The notes beneath the pieces are model-generated. The model saw nothing but the letters and a program-made list of their open reading frames with translations. It was not told where the DNA came from and made no database searches. The position numbers and the translations under genes are program-made. DNA of 64,000 bases. Origin: Paraspadella gotoi (Eukaryota > Chaetognatha). Below, in pieces: positions 1-46,426 of the stretch. The DNA is taken from the NCBI GenBank assembly GCA_051294375.1, contig CM119271.1, forward strand, positions 2,576,412 through 2,640,411, read 5' to 3'. Position 1 is the stretch's first letter, and the number at the start of each line of letters is the position of its first letter.

Positions 1-308
1 GGATCGAATGACAGAAACAACACCAGATTAAATAACAAACTTTTTCTAACGGAAACGAATAAAAGACAAAACGAGAGAAAGTAAACAAACAAACGAGCGA
101 TGAAAAAAAACATGGCCGATCGGAAAGGAAAGAAAAAAAGCCTTCGATTGGATCGAAGGAAATGCCTTAAAATGCCCCAGGGAAATGTGTAAAAAAAAAA
201 AAGAAATTTAAGAATAAAAGTTTAAAAACTAAAAAAAGGGAGTTGGACGTCAATTTGTAGTGATATTTTGTTTTTGTCGAGGTTGTGTTTTTTATTTTTT
301 CCGTACGG

Positions 309-454
309 NNNNNNNNNNNNNNNNNNNNNNNNNNNNNNNNNNNNNNNNNNNNNNNNNNNNNNNNNNNNNNNNNNNNNNNNNNNNNNNNNNNNNNNNNNNN
401 NNNNNNNNNNNNNNNNNNNNNNNNNNNNNNNNNNNNNNNNNNNNNNNNNNNNNN
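309..454. other. Assembly gap, 146 N, next to a GA microsatellite
   Basis: The N run ends directly in a (GA)n tract (455-482), so the microsatellite probably stopped the assembly. The AT-rich sequence at 1-308 shows nothing I can support as a gene. Confidence 0.95.
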
Positions 455-487
<33 letters not shown>

Positions 488-777
488 CGCAAAAGAGCAA
501 GAGTGAGAGCGAGACGTGTCGAGTTTCGGGGATCAATCATCGGCTCACGTCGCTCGCGGCTTTTTTTTAGTTTTTTCGTTCATCGAGTTTAGATTCGATG
601 ATGGAAACGGGTCTCGTGGACGAGAGGGTCGCGGCTTCGCGGCTTCGTTTTTGTCCCTATCATCTTTTAAAAATTACCATTGTTTAAGCGGAGGTTACGG
701 TTCTTTATATAATGTAAAAGCAGTTATTTATTAGAATTTTATTTTCCATTTCTTTTTATTTTTTTTGAAAAAAATCA

Positions 778-795
778 TCTCTCTCTCTCTCTCTT

Positions 796-878
<83 letters not shown>
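778..878. repeat. (CT)n microsatellite
   Basis: Nearly pure CT repeat of about 100 bp with one TTTGTCTTT interruption near its left end. It is followed by about 100 unassigned bases and the gap at 981. The short sequence at 885-940 is more GC-rich than its surroundings, but I could not link it to unc-5. Confidence 0.95.
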
Positions 879-881
<3 letters not shown>

Positions 882-980
882 TTCAATCTTCGGTCTACTA
901 AGTGGACCGCCGGCGTCAACACCGACCCGCAGGATTTTGATAAGTGACTGAACGATTGACGTGATCATTCTTTGATACTT

Positions 981-1526
981 NNNNNNNNNNNNNNNNNNNN
1001 NNNNNNNNNNNNNNNNNNNNNNNNNNNNNNNNNNNNNNNNNNNNNNNNNNNNNNNNNNNNNNNNNNNNNNNNNNNNNNNNNNNNNNNNNNNNNNNNNNNN
1101 NNNNNNNNNNNNNNNNNNNNNNNNNNNNNNNNNNNNNNNNNNNNNNNNNNNNNNNNNNNNNNNNNNNNNNNNNNNNNNNNNNNNNNNNNNNNNNNNNNNN
1201 NNNNNNNNNNNNNNNNNNNNNNNNNNNNNNNNNNNNNNNNNNNNNNNNNNNNNNNNNNNNNNNNNNNNNNNNNNNNNNNNNNNNNNNNNNNNNNNNNNNN
1301 NNNNNNNNNNNNNNNNNNNNNNNNNNNNNNNNNNNNNNNNNNNNNNNNNNNNNNNNNNNNNNNNNNNNNNNNNNNNNNNNNNNNNNNNNNNNNNNNNNNN
1401 NNNNNNNNNNNNNNNNNNNNNNNNNNNNNNNNNNNNNNNNNNNNNNNNNNNNNNNNNNNNNNNNNNNNNNNNNNNNNNNNNNNNNNNNNNNNNNNNNNNN
1501 NNNNNNNNNNNNNNNNNNNNNNNNNN
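981..1526. other. Assembly gap, 546 N, truncating an unc-5 exon
   Basis: The gap abuts the in-frame exon at 1527, so that exon's 5' part and its acceptor are probably inside the gap. Confidence 0.95.
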
Positions 1527-29271
<27,745 letters not shown>

Positions 29272-30500
29272 CGCGCCATCTAACGGGTTTTCTACGCGAA
29301 CCTCGTGGCGCGCGTCCACATCCGGTTCCGTTAAAAGCGACGTCGAAATCCCGACGCCAACTTCCGCCTCTTTCCGACACGCGGCGCTTTAAGACGCGTT
29401 CGCCATCGATAAAAAAAAGAAGAAAAACTCCGACAATCCGCGAAACCACAGTGTGCTGCGATATTATCGTTGTTATTGACCGAACATTTAAGAAAAAAAA
29501 AACAAAAAAAAACAAAAAAAACATGGACAACGCTTCGATTTCTGAAAGAAAACGATGAACGAAACAAACTACGAAACAGGGAATGAATTTTTTTTAAGTA
29601 CTCTTCAACCCCCCCCCCATTACCCCCAACCCCACCTTCCCGCCCTCTCTCTCCGCCCCAACCCCCAATTCGGTTGTTCCCCTTTATTCCGCTCGTCGAT
29701 TTAGATTTTAGAGATATTTATTACTATTATTATTTACTCACGCGAAGTAAATGTTTTTTTTTTTAATGAAAACGAGACAAAAAAAAAAAAACACTGTTTC
29801 GTTTTGATGATTTTTTAAAAATTTGTTTTCGCTTCTCATTGATATTTTTTTTTTATTTTGTGTGTTTGTATAGCAGAATATAATTATTTGTTTACCTTTT
29901 CGGTGCGCGCGCATTATGTCTATGTTCCCGATTTAGAGAAAAAAACAAAACAAAAATACAAAAACAAATTGACAACTTTCTTTCTTTTTCTTTCGCGGCT
30001 TTTTTGTTTTTCTTACTTAAATCGCTCTACCTTCGAGCGAGCGACTTAAGTCGTCCCCACTCCGTTCTCCTTTGCTTTTCCGATTTCATACGAAGACCTG
30101 ATTTCCGGATGTGTTTCTTATATTGTCCTTTTACATCCGGGGGATTTTATGAAGTCTTAATTAAAATCGTCAAGTGATCACGTTTTTGCCTTCGAGTCAA
30201 AAATTCTTTTATTTTAATGTTTATCTTTTATTCTTTTTTCATAATTTCATTATTAGCGAATTTGATATTCTGAATTCCTCATTCCCATATTTTTTGGGGG
30301 TGATTTAAACCTACCTAAGTTGTGAGACAATGATTAAGAAAGAGAGAGAAAGAGAGTTATTAATGTTCATTTGTCATCGATCCGCGATAAGGGGGTATTA
30401 ACTCCGATTCGGCGTATAAAATACCGTGAGGACTCTCGAATTCCTTTTAGAGTCATTTTCCGGTTTCTCTTTCCTTTTTCTCTTTCAGATGATTAAATGA
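29272..30500. other. Sequence downstream of unc-5, no gene seen
   Basis: Probable 3' UTR and flanking DNA, homologous to 15625-16990 and 23173-24540. It contains runs of C and A, a CGCGCGC word and a TATAAA-like motif at about 30414. Nothing coding is evident. Confidence 0.6.
30414..30460 (+). promoter_or_regulatory. Possible core promoter (TATA box plus initiator-like site)
   Basis: GCGTATAAAATACCG is followed about 30 bp on by CCTTTTAGAGTCATT. In copies 1 and 2 it reads TATAAATA (16793-16800, 24341-24348) followed by TTTTCAGAGTC at promoter-like spacing. No first exon can be identified downstream, so this may be chance. Confidence 0.2.
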
Positions 30501-30534
30501 GCAAATATTTTCACTTTTTTGAGTTGGAGGGAGT

Positions 30535-30557
30535 GAGAGAGAGAGCGAGTCAGAGAA

Positions 30558-30607
<50 letters not shown>
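30535..30607. repeat. (GA)n microsatellite
   Basis: GA repeat with AAAGAGAGAA interruptions at the right edge of the copy 3 unit. Confidence 0.93.
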
Positions 30608-30610
<3 letters not shown>

Positions 30611-30654
30611 TTAATCTTTACTCATTTCTATTTTCTTTATTCTACCTCTAATAT

Positions 30655-30798
30655 TTTCTTTTCTTTTCTTTCTTTCTTTCTTTCTTTCTTTCTTTTTTTC
30701 TTTTTTTCTTTTTTTCTTTTTTTCTTTTTTTCTTTTTTTCTTTTTTCTTTTTTTCTTTTTTTCTTTTTTTCTTTTTTTCTTTTTTTCTTTTTTTTTTC
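30655..30798. repeat. Polypyrimidine (CTTTT/CTTTTTTT)n tract
   Basis: Tandem CTTT followed by about a dozen CTTTTTTT-like units. A low-complexity strand-asymmetric tract with no coding meaning. Confidence 0.95.
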
Positions 30799-31415
30799 CT
30801 TAACGGAAAGAGGCTAAAGACGTAGTCGTGTCTCTTCTTTCTTCTCGTCATTTTCCGAGTTACAAGTCACGTTTTTGTGAGAGACAGAGAGAGAGAGATA
30901 GAGACAGAGAGAGAGAGCGAGAAACGTTGTTTTATGACATCGGCCCAGTTCAAACATAATTTTTTCTCTTTTTTTCTTTTTTTTATTTGATAATAGAAAA
31001 AGAAAAAAGAAAAAACTTCCTAATGAAATTAAGGGAACCCAATTTTCTACCCCTAATAATTTCCCGATCGCCAAAAAATCCTCCCTTCCTTTGCTAAAAA
31101 GTGTCTCGCTCTCTCGGCGTCTCGCACTCATTTTTTTGGGAGATTTTCTCTCTCTTCTCTCGCGTCTACCACTCTGTCTCTATCTCATTCCTCTATATCT
31201 CTCTCTCACTCGCCCTAAGTCTATCCGAGGCCTTTATGTACTCAAATCCAGATCCCTAATGGAACCGACGGGGCGAAGGGGTCTCTCTCTCGACAGGCAC
31301 GTCTCTCTCTCCTCTCTCCTCTCTCTCTCTCTCTCTCTCTGGCAATCCATTCTCCACTTTGCGATTTTTTCCGCTTGCCTATCAGGATGTTGCAATCTCT
31401 ATTTGCTAGGCGCGG

Positions 31416-31456
31416 TAATTTTCTCTCTCTCTCTCTCCTCTCTCTCTCTCCTCTCT

Positions 31457-31508
<52 letters not shown>

Positions 31509-31512
31509 TCCT
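31416..31512. repeat. (CT)n-rich tract
   Basis: Impure CT repeat with CTCCTC and CTTCTC interruptions. The surrounding 30.8-32.2 kb has several more (31174-31340, 31955-32020, 32090-32115) and no gene I can support. Confidence 0.9.
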
Positions 31513-32087
31513 CTCCCCCCTCCCATCCTATCGCTTCAATGACAATCGTATTTTTCAAATTGTTACATTTTCGATGTTGTATGAATGACTTCCCCATTTT
31601 TTTTGTTTTATTTTTATCGCATTACATTTTTTATTGTAAAATCGATGCCAATATGAATCGTTTAATCTTGAAATAGATACTTAGCTCTTTCTCCAGTCAT
31701 GAATCTATTGCGTTATAAATATTTGTCAGTCGAGAATTTAGTTGAGTTTAAATTTTCCTCCATGTACATGTCAAATTAGCTAAATAAATCGGTGCATGAT
31801 TCTTAATTATTGACTATTGTTTTCCCAATTAAATTAATTTTTTAAAACTTAAAACTAATTTGATACATATAATACGTATAATACAATAAAATACAAGCCT
31901 GAGTGAAACAGGATGAAAGAACTGCCAAGAGTTGAAAAAAGCGATAAAAATTTCTCTTTCTCTCTCTCTCTCACTCTCTCTCTCTCTCTCTCGCTCTCTC
32001 GCTCTCTCTCTCTCTCTCGTTTCATCTCGATAGTTATCGACCAATTACGAGCGAAAAAAAAAACAAGACAAAACGGAATGAAATGAA

Positions 32088-32119
<32 letters not shown>

Positions 32120-32240
32120 CGAGAGAAGTTAAGACGGCCCCTCTTATCTCGTTTCAGAATTGCAGAGACGGCAGCTGCGAACCTTAAGTGGAATCGAACT
32201 CACGCTTAATTTTTTTTTTTCATAATCGCCTGATTGTTGG

Positions 32241-32259
32241 ATTGATCGATCGATCGATC

Positions 32260-32290
<31 letters not shown>

Positions 32291-32400
32291 CGATCGATCG
32301 ATCGATTGTTGGATCGATCGATCGATTGATTGATCGATCGATCGATTGGTTGCCTGATTGATTGATAGATTTGATTTATCGTTCGATTGATGTTTCATTG
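32241..32400. repeat. (GATT)n/(GATC)n tetranucleotide tract
   Basis: Mixed GATC and GATT units, including runs such as GATCGATCGATC and ATTGATTGATTGATTG. It lies in intergenic DNA upstream of the zinc-finger pair. Confidence 0.93.
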
Positions 32401-32654
32401 ATTTATTGTTAGATCGATTGACTTGTTTAATGTCGGTTTTAGATTATCGATTAATTTATGTAATAATTTGTTTATTTACTATATTATTTTAGTAACAATG
32501 TCTTTAGGCAGTCAGCAGGGTTTACGAACTGAGTCTATTCAGAAAATCACATCCTTTACTCAGCGGGTCTAAGTTTTTCGTGTGAATTCATCAAGTTTCT
32601 TGACCTAAAAAAGATGATAATCCGATCAATATTTTTTTCCGCCGGCTTCTTTCC

Positions 32655-32785
<131 letters not shown>

Positions 32786-32920
32786 CATTTAACAATGATG
32801 AGAACTGAAGACATTCTCAATTCCCTCTTGATCATTGACTCCAAACAAAACTAATAAAACCAACTTATAATTATTCATTATTAATTATTAATTACTTATA
32901 TACATTTTAAAATCGACATC

Positions 32921-34454
32921 ATGTCATCTTCCGAAAACCGTGACGGTCAAGAAACTTTAACACAAAGCGAACCATCGACAAAAAATTCCGATAAAAATTT
33001 ATCCAACGATATCAAACAGACAAAAAAAATTTCCCTCGCCGGAAAAACTTTAATTCGCGATGTTTGTCAAAAGATTTTTTTAAACGAAGCAAAATTAACA
33101 CAACTCAAACCTTACAGCTGCGACGTTTGTAAGGAAAGTTTTGTATCGGGACTCGGATTGAAAAAACACAAATTAAATGCGCATCAAATGAAACCGTTCA
33201 AATGCAAAGTTTGTCAATTTAAATTCGCCAATGAAAGTTATTTTAAAAAACACGAATTAACTCACGTCAAAGAGAAACCTCATTCGTGCCACGTTTGTCG
33301 AAAGTCGTTTACGGAAAAAGGTAACTTGACACAACACATGAAAATCCATAACAAAGTTAAACGGCACCATTGCGATATTTGCTATGATTCTTTTGTCAAG
33401 CAAGGTCAACTGAAAAAAACACAAATTTACCGTGCACAACGTTAAGCCTTACAGCTGTACCATGTGCCAAAAGTCATTCACAGAGAAAAGTTACTTAAAG
33501 CTGCACATCTCACTTCATCGAAATGAAAAGCCTCATCAATGCGAAGTTTGTCAAAAGTCGTTTTTGCAACGGAGTAACTTAAAAAAACACATGTTATGTC
33601 ACACCAGGGAAATTCTTTACCCCTGTGATGTTTGTGAAATGGGATTTTCTTACAAAAATAGCCTGATCTCTCACAAACGCACTCACACCAAAGAAAAACC
33701 ACATGAATGCGATATTTGTCTTCAATCATTCTCGCAAAAATCTAGTGTAAAACTGCATAAATTAGTTCATACTAAAGAAAAACCTCATAGCTGCGATGTT
33801 TGCCAAAAATCATTTTCACAACTCGGGAACCTGAACCAACATAAATTAACCCACGTTAAAGAAAAAAAACACTCTTGTGACGTTTGTGGGATGTCATTTA
33901 AAAATAAATACAACCTAAATAAACATAAATTAATCCACAACAAGCCCAAATCAAAAAATAATTGTGATATTTGTCAAAAGTCATTTGCAAACCGTATTAA
34001 CTTGAAGAGTCACATGTTAATACACACGGGAGACAAACCATTCACCTGCGACTTGTGTTCAAAATCATTCAGACAACTTGTTCATTTAAAAACTCACAAA
34101 TTGGTTCATACTAAGGAATACCCACACTCATGTAATATCTGTGAGAGTTTATTCACATGGAAATGCGACATGAAAAATCACCTACTGACGCACATCAAAG
34201 AAAAACCTCATAGTTGCACCGTTTGTCAAAAGGCATTTAGTTTAAAAAACAATTTGAAAATTCACATGGTGACTCACAGTCAAGAAAAACCTTTCAGTTG
34301 CAAAATTTGTCAAAAATCATTTTCTTTGAAAAGTAATTTAAAGCTTCACCAATCGGTTCACAGCGAGGAGAGGCCACATAGTTGCGAAATTTGTTGTAAG
34401 TCATTTAAAGAGAGAAGTAAATTGAACGAACATCAAGCAAAACATAGGAAATAA
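32921..34454 (+). CDS. C2H2 zinc-finger protein 1 (16 fingers), with a one-base frameshift
   Basis: Intronless gene, about 510 residues, encoding a putative nuclear DNA-binding protein. A charged N-terminus (about 50 residues, MSSSENRDG) and a degenerate finger are followed by 16 C2H2 fingers of C-x2-C-x12-H-x3-4-H form, joined mostly by TKEKPHSC-type linkers instead of TGEKP. The frame breaks near 33413-33420, at a run of seven A: before it the frame reads CDICYDSFVKQGQLKK and after it PYSCTMCQKSF. One A fewer would restore finger 4, so this is probably a homopolymer error, though a real two-part pseudogene is possible. The start context CATCATGTC is shared with the neighbouring paralogue. 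No KRAB, BTB or ZAD domain is visible. Confidence 0.93.
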
Positions 34455-34560
34455 GAACTCACTTTTACCATTATGATAAATTCTTCAAACTGTGGCCAAA
34501 TCCGTACAACGCTTACAATGCTTACAGAAATAAATGTAGATGAAGATGATGAAGAAGACT

Positions 34561-34840
34561 TAATTTCTTGTTATCAAATTAGTAGTAGATAATGAGTCAT
34601 TTGTTTATTTTTTGTGCAAACAAAATTTAAACCAAACAAAATTAATTTCTTGTTATCAAATTAGTAGTTGATTATGAGTCATTTGTTTATTTTTTGTGCA
34701 AACAAAATTTAAACCAAACAAAATTAATTTCTTGTTATCAAATTAGTAGTAGATAATGAGTCATTTGTTTATTTTTCGTGCAAACAAAATTTAAACCAAA
34801 CAAAATTAATTTCTTGTTATCAAATTAGTAGTACATAAAT
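34561..34840. repeat. 82-bp tandem repeat, about 3.4 units
   Basis: Units start at 34561, 34643, 34725 and 34807 and begin TAATTTCTTGTTATCAAATT. They differ by only a few substitutions. The array lies 100 bp after the stop of zinc-finger gene 1 and before AATAAA signals, so it is probably part of the 3' UTR. Confidence 0.95.
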
Positions 34841-34851
34841 GATTTTTTTGT

Positions 34852-34864
34852 AATAAACAATAAA
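34852..34864 (+). terminator. Polyadenylation signals for zinc-finger gene 1
   Basis: Two overlapping AATAAA hexamers (34852-34857 and 34859-34864) about 400 bp after the stop and just past the 82-bp array. Confidence 0.5.
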
Positions 34865-35543
34865 CAGAAGCAAATTGTTTTTTTTTCATCCTCTCGAATA
34901 TTTCAAGTTATGTACCGTCTGCCGTCTACCGTTAATAAAGAATAAAAATTTAGAAACTTAAAATTTTCCATCATTTTAAGTTGGCCAGAAATACCAAAAT
35001 GTTTCCATTTGATAAAAAGGAGTTCGTGAATAAGCGACGTGACGCCTTGTCTGAAACTGATTCCATAAAGTGATAAACTCGGAGAGATAAAAAAAAAAAG
35101 AGAGAGAGAGAGAGAGAATTTAAACTTATTAGTCAAATCAACTGAACGAGAAACAATAGGGAACGAAATCCCAACAATGACCCTTGCTGCGAAAGACCGT
35201 GAATGTGAAAGTGAGGCAGAGAAGCCTCCCACTTTCTCTCAAGTGGCCACTCGATCTCAGGCGTCGATTCTCCCAAATCCTTCAGTTTCTATTGTTATCT
35301 TTCGCCGTAGCCATTGGTCGATGCCCAATGCCCACCCTGAAAGAACTGTTATGTTTCATGGATTCGACGTTGGCTTCTTTAAATCTCTCTCTCTCTCTCT
35401 CTCACTCAATCTCTCTCTCTCTCAATTCCACCTTACCATTTATCCGTTGACCTTCGTCATTTCATCAAATCATTTCGATCCGTGATTCGAATCAAGAAAA
35501 AACCGAATATTTTTGACACCAATAAATAAATAAAACTTTCATC
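34865..35543. other. Spacer between the two zinc-finger genes
   Basis: AT-rich with an A/GA tract at 35089-35117 and CT tracts at 35385-35422. It presumably contains the promoter and 5' UTR of the second gene (AATAAATAAATAAAACTTTCATC precedes its ATG). No other gene is seen. Confidence 0.6.
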
Positions 35544-37115
35544 ATGTCTTCCGACGATTCGACAAAATCTCACGAAATAGCAGAACTAAGCGATGAATTA
35601 ATTGAATCAACAACAAATATTTTAAACGTCGCTCAAACTCGCGCAAATCCTCCAAAACTGCAACGAGAATCTTCCGCAAAAAAGGATACAAATTCTCATA
35701 TCGGCGACGTTTGTCAAAAATCTTGTTCTTCAAAAAGTAATTTAAATAAACACTTGTTACCGCATATGAGAGAAAAAACGTTCATCTGCGCCGTGTGCCA
35801 AGACTCGTTCGTAAAAGAAACAGAGTTGGAAAACCACGAATTAGTCGTGCATCAAATTAAACCGTTTAACTGCGAATATTGCAGCAAGTCATTCTCTAAA
35901 AGACGAAATTTGCTAAATCACCAATTAGTCCATACTAAACCTCACTCTTGCCAAGTCTGTGCCAAGAAGTTTGCGGTGAAAGGTGTATTAACGAAACACA
36001 TGAAAATCCATAACATCTGTAATGTTTGCAATGAATCTTTTGACAACATCGATCAATTAGAAAAACACCAATCAAAGATTCACAAAATAAAGCTTTACAG
36101 CTGTAGCATTTGCCAAATATCTTTCACTGAGAAGTATAACTTAAACATGCACAGCGCCATTCATAGCGCTGTCCCTTACCAATGTGATGTTTGCCAAAAG
36201 ACATTCAACAGAGAGAGTATCTTACGGAAGCACAAATTAATTCACGGCGATGAAAGACCTTATCCATGTGATGCTTGCCAAAAATCTTTTAAACGAAAGT
36301 ATCACTTAGATCTCCATATGTTAACTCACACCAAGGAAAAGCCACATAAATGTGCCGTTTGCGAAAAGTCATTTTCCCAAAAGAGTAGTATAAAGGTACA
36401 CATGTTAAGTCATACCAAAGAAAAAACTCACATATGTGATATTTGTCAAAAGCCATTTTCCCACAAATCTACTTTGAAATCCCATAAATTATCTCACACT
36501 CATGAAAAACCTTACACCTGCGATATTTGTCAAAAGTCATTTACTCAACGTTGTAACATGAGAACTCACAAGTTAACCCATGCCACAGAAAAAACTATGG
36601 CTTGCGATGTTTGTAATAAGTCGTTCAAGACGAAAACTGGGCTAAATTATCATAAACAATTCCACGACAAATCCGAAATCAAAGTATATTACTGTAATGT
36701 TTGCCAAAAGTCATTTCCATGTCGATCGTATTTAAAGATCCACGCGAGAACCCACGCTGATGAAAAACCATACGCCTGCGATGTCTGTGAAAAATCATTC
36801 AGACAACGACAACACTTGAATACTCACCAATTAAGTCATACTAAGGAACACCCGCTATCGTGTAATATATGTCCTTTGACGTTCGTGAACAATGACCAAC
36901 TAAAAGTCCACCTATTTATACATTCCGAAGAGAAGCCTCATACCTGCCCCATTTGTCAAAAGTCATTTTCTCTGAAAGCCATTTTAAAAACTCACATGAA
37001 ATCACACGGCGGCCAAAATCTTTTTGCATGCGACGTTTGTGAAAAATCATATTCGCGGGGATGCGATTTGAAAGATCACCAACGAATTCATTACGTAGAA
37101 AACACTCATTCTTAA
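35544..37115 (+). CDS. C2H2 zinc-finger protein 2 (16 fingers)
   Basis: Intronless, 523 residues, uninterrupted. The N-terminal 50 residues are acidic/polar, followed by one degenerate finger (DVCQKSCSSKSNLNKH, lacking the first cysteine), then 16 C2H2 fingers to the C-terminus. Finger cores of the CDVCQKSF type and linkers such as HTKEKPHKC are close to those of the upstream neighbour. The start context is shared too, so the two arose by tandem duplication. Presumed sequence-specific DNA-binding nuclear protein; target unknown. No effector domain is visible. Finger 11 and 12 are separated by an atypical linker (DKSEIKVYYC). Confidence 0.97.
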   Translation: MSSDDSTKSHEIAELSDELIESTTNILNVAQTRANPPKLQRESSAKKDTNSHIGDVCQKSCSSKSNLNKHLLPHMREKTFICAVCQDSFVKETELENHELVVHQIKPFNCEYCSKSFSKRRNLLNHQLVHTKPHSCQVCAKKFAVKGVLTKHMKIHNICNVCNESFDNIDQLEKHQSKIHKIKLYSCSICQISFTEKYNLNMHSAIHSAVPYQCDVCQKTFNRESILRKHKLIHGDERPYPCDACQKSFKRKYHLDLHMLTHTKEKPHKCAVCEKSFSQKSSIKVHMLSHTKEKTHICDICQKPFSHKSTLKSHKLSHTHEKPYTCDICQKSFTQRCNMRTHKLTHATEKTMACDVCNKSFKTKTGLNYHKQFHDKSEIKVYYCNVCQKSFPCRSYLKIHARTHADEKPYACDVCEKSFRQRQHLNTHQLSHTKEHPLSCNICPLTFVNNDQLKVHLFIHSEEKPHTCPICQKSFSLKAILKTHMKSHGGQNLFACDVCEKSYSRGCDLKDHQRIHYVENTHS

Positions 37116-37428
37116 CTCAGTGACTCGGAAGTAATATTCTAAAAATTATTGAAATTCACTCGATGAAAACGGTCAAAAAAGTTCAACTTGTATGCAAGTG
37201 AAATTTGTAAAAGCGTCGGCGACCGCTACTGAAACTTTCGTTAACTTTTCTCGACTCAGCGGACGAAACAATTAAGTATCATGTTTCTAGTTACTTAATT
37301 TTCGAATGGAATGGACGCATGTATTCGAAACGTTTAATTTTAGTTTTTTGTTCGTGTGCTTTTCTAGTTAATATCCTAATTAAATCGAGTAAAATTGTTG
37401 ATTTAAAGTTATGTGAAACTTAGTTACA

Positions 37429-37434
37429 AATAAA
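37429..37434 (+). terminator. Polyadenylation signal for zinc-finger gene 2
   Basis: AATAAA about 310 bp after the stop codon, in an AT-rich context. Confidence 0.45.
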
Positions 37435-37914
37435 AATGCAAATAGCTTTAAACCGCCAAAAACATTTTTTCCTACTTGCTAGCTTCAGTGTATTTTTCCG
37501 AAACCATCTGCCCCTGAGCTTTTGTAACCGTTATTATATTCACAAATTAAACTCCCAAGAATAACAAATTTGTCTTGCTTAAGTTAAGGAAAAAATTTCA
37601 GCTATAGCATAGATGCGTTCAATATTTTAAATGCAACAGAGCTTATTCATTATGCGATGCCTATTGTCTACGTAATTTCAAAACAAATTGAATAGAAATG
37701 AGAGAATGTTAGGCGAAAGTTATAGTTTATACCTTAATTTTTAAATCAAAGTATAAATATTTGTAATAATTTTTTTTAATGGTCGTAGTTTATTTTCCCA
37801 TTCATTTCCGTAGGTTTGAAATATAATTGTAAAAACTTCATGGTAGTTAAAGTGATTTCATATTGCTGTTTATGTTCAACAGCTAGAAAATGTTTGGTTA
37901 TACCCGTCAGAAAA

Positions 37915-37958
<44 letters not shown>

Positions 37959-38779
37959 CAACAATAAAATAAAAAAAAAGGCGCCACTTCACCCGACGAT
38001 GTCTTATCTCTTATCTTCGCCGATCCATGGCGCTGGCGGGCGGCGGTTGCGAGAGAGAAAGAGAGAAAAAAAAATCGTGTTGAGTTACAGGTAGAAATGT
38101 TTACAATATTTTTACACTAATCTCGTTTTTTACAACCTCCATAATATTGCATTCGAACAATCAATGTAGGTTTTGAAGTCAAGCTGAATTGAGACGACGA
38201 CGACGACGACGCCGACGATGACGACGACGACGATCAATGTCGCCGACAAAGGATCGACTACTTGAGTTGAGCCTTCGACTCCAGACAAACGAAGATTTAA
38301 AGACAAAAAAATTAATAAAATATACGTCAGAAAGAAATTAAAAAAAGAGGAGAACTCGAGTTGATTCTCTCTCTCTCTCTCTCTCTCCCTCTCTCTCTCT
38401 CTCTCTCGCAGAGATTCCTTTTGCCTAGGTAAAAGTCAGGAGGTCGGATGAGCTAATGTTACTTCAGACTTTTTTTGAGTGACGTTGTTTTATATTAGTG
38501 ATTTGTTTATTATTTCAAGTCTGTTGATCCAGTTCCTACGAGTAACTACTTCACGGAAGATTCATTGTAAAAGTTGGATCATATTAAAAATTATATAGTT
38601 TTTAAAAAATTCTGTTCCAAAAGTTTTAAGTCGCCACACTGTTGTTGCCGTAAGTATTGTAGTAAAACCTTGAGTTAGGCGTTGGACTCGAACCCGAAAA
38701 TTACCATCTACGACGAAGCGACTTTCAAATCCGAGCCAAAATGGGCGAACTCATTTAAAAACTACGGTCAAACACGAAG

Positions 38780-38817
<38 letters not shown>

Positions 38818-39326
38818 AGCCGTTTCTGTACAGTGGGCAGAGGTTTATCTGGTCCTTTTTACGGATATATTTTTTTAGCAGAAGACAGAAAAACAAAAAA
38901 ACAAATTCCTCTCCGATTCAATGGCCGACTTTTTTCTGACCGCATCGCTCTCCATTTCTCTCTCCGTCTCTCTCTCGTTTGGAGATTTACCTCCATCTCC
39001 ATTTTAACCTTTTTTTTTTCCTTTTATCCTTTGCCTCTAATTTCCGCTGTCAATTTGTGTCGTCCAGCACTCCGACTGTCTTAACACTTCGACACCGCCG
39101 TCATAACCTTTGGTCACTTTTTCCTATTTTCTATTCAAACTCTGTAGTCAAATTTGATTCGTTTTTAAAACTATCTCGTCGTAATAACTGATTTTAAATA
39201 ATGTTGTTCTCATTTCTCTCTCCAATATTTTGCAATCCACTTTCCAAACCACAGATACACGGTTGAACCACGACTCGACCATCCACTTCACCACGCCCCA
39301 CTTCTTCGCCACACTTCATCCAAACC
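37435..39326. other. Intergenic region between zinc-finger gene 2 and the GPCR
   Basis: AT-rich DNA with simple repeats: (CT)n at 37919-37953, (GAC)n at 38195-38235, (CT)n at 38367-38407 and (TCG)n at 38781-38817. The last 250 bp is probably the GPCR promoter and 5' UTR. No further gene is supported. Confidence 0.6.
38781..38817. repeat. (TCG)n trinucleotide repeat
   Basis: About 12 pure units. Trinucleotide GTC/TCG/GAC repeats recur across the window, both in introns and in GPCR coding exons, where they give Val runs. Confidence 0.95.
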
Positions 39327-46359
<7,033 letters not shown>

Positions 46360-46426
46360 GTATTTTCGGTTCAATAGTTTTTTTAGGGGGAATTTTTTTT
46401 TAAAACTAATTTCTTCCTTTTTTTAA

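Noticed and set aside
32241-32400. Possible CRISPR-like or regularly spaced repeat array
   Set aside because: It is a plain GATC/GATT tetranucleotide repeat without spacers, in animal DNA.
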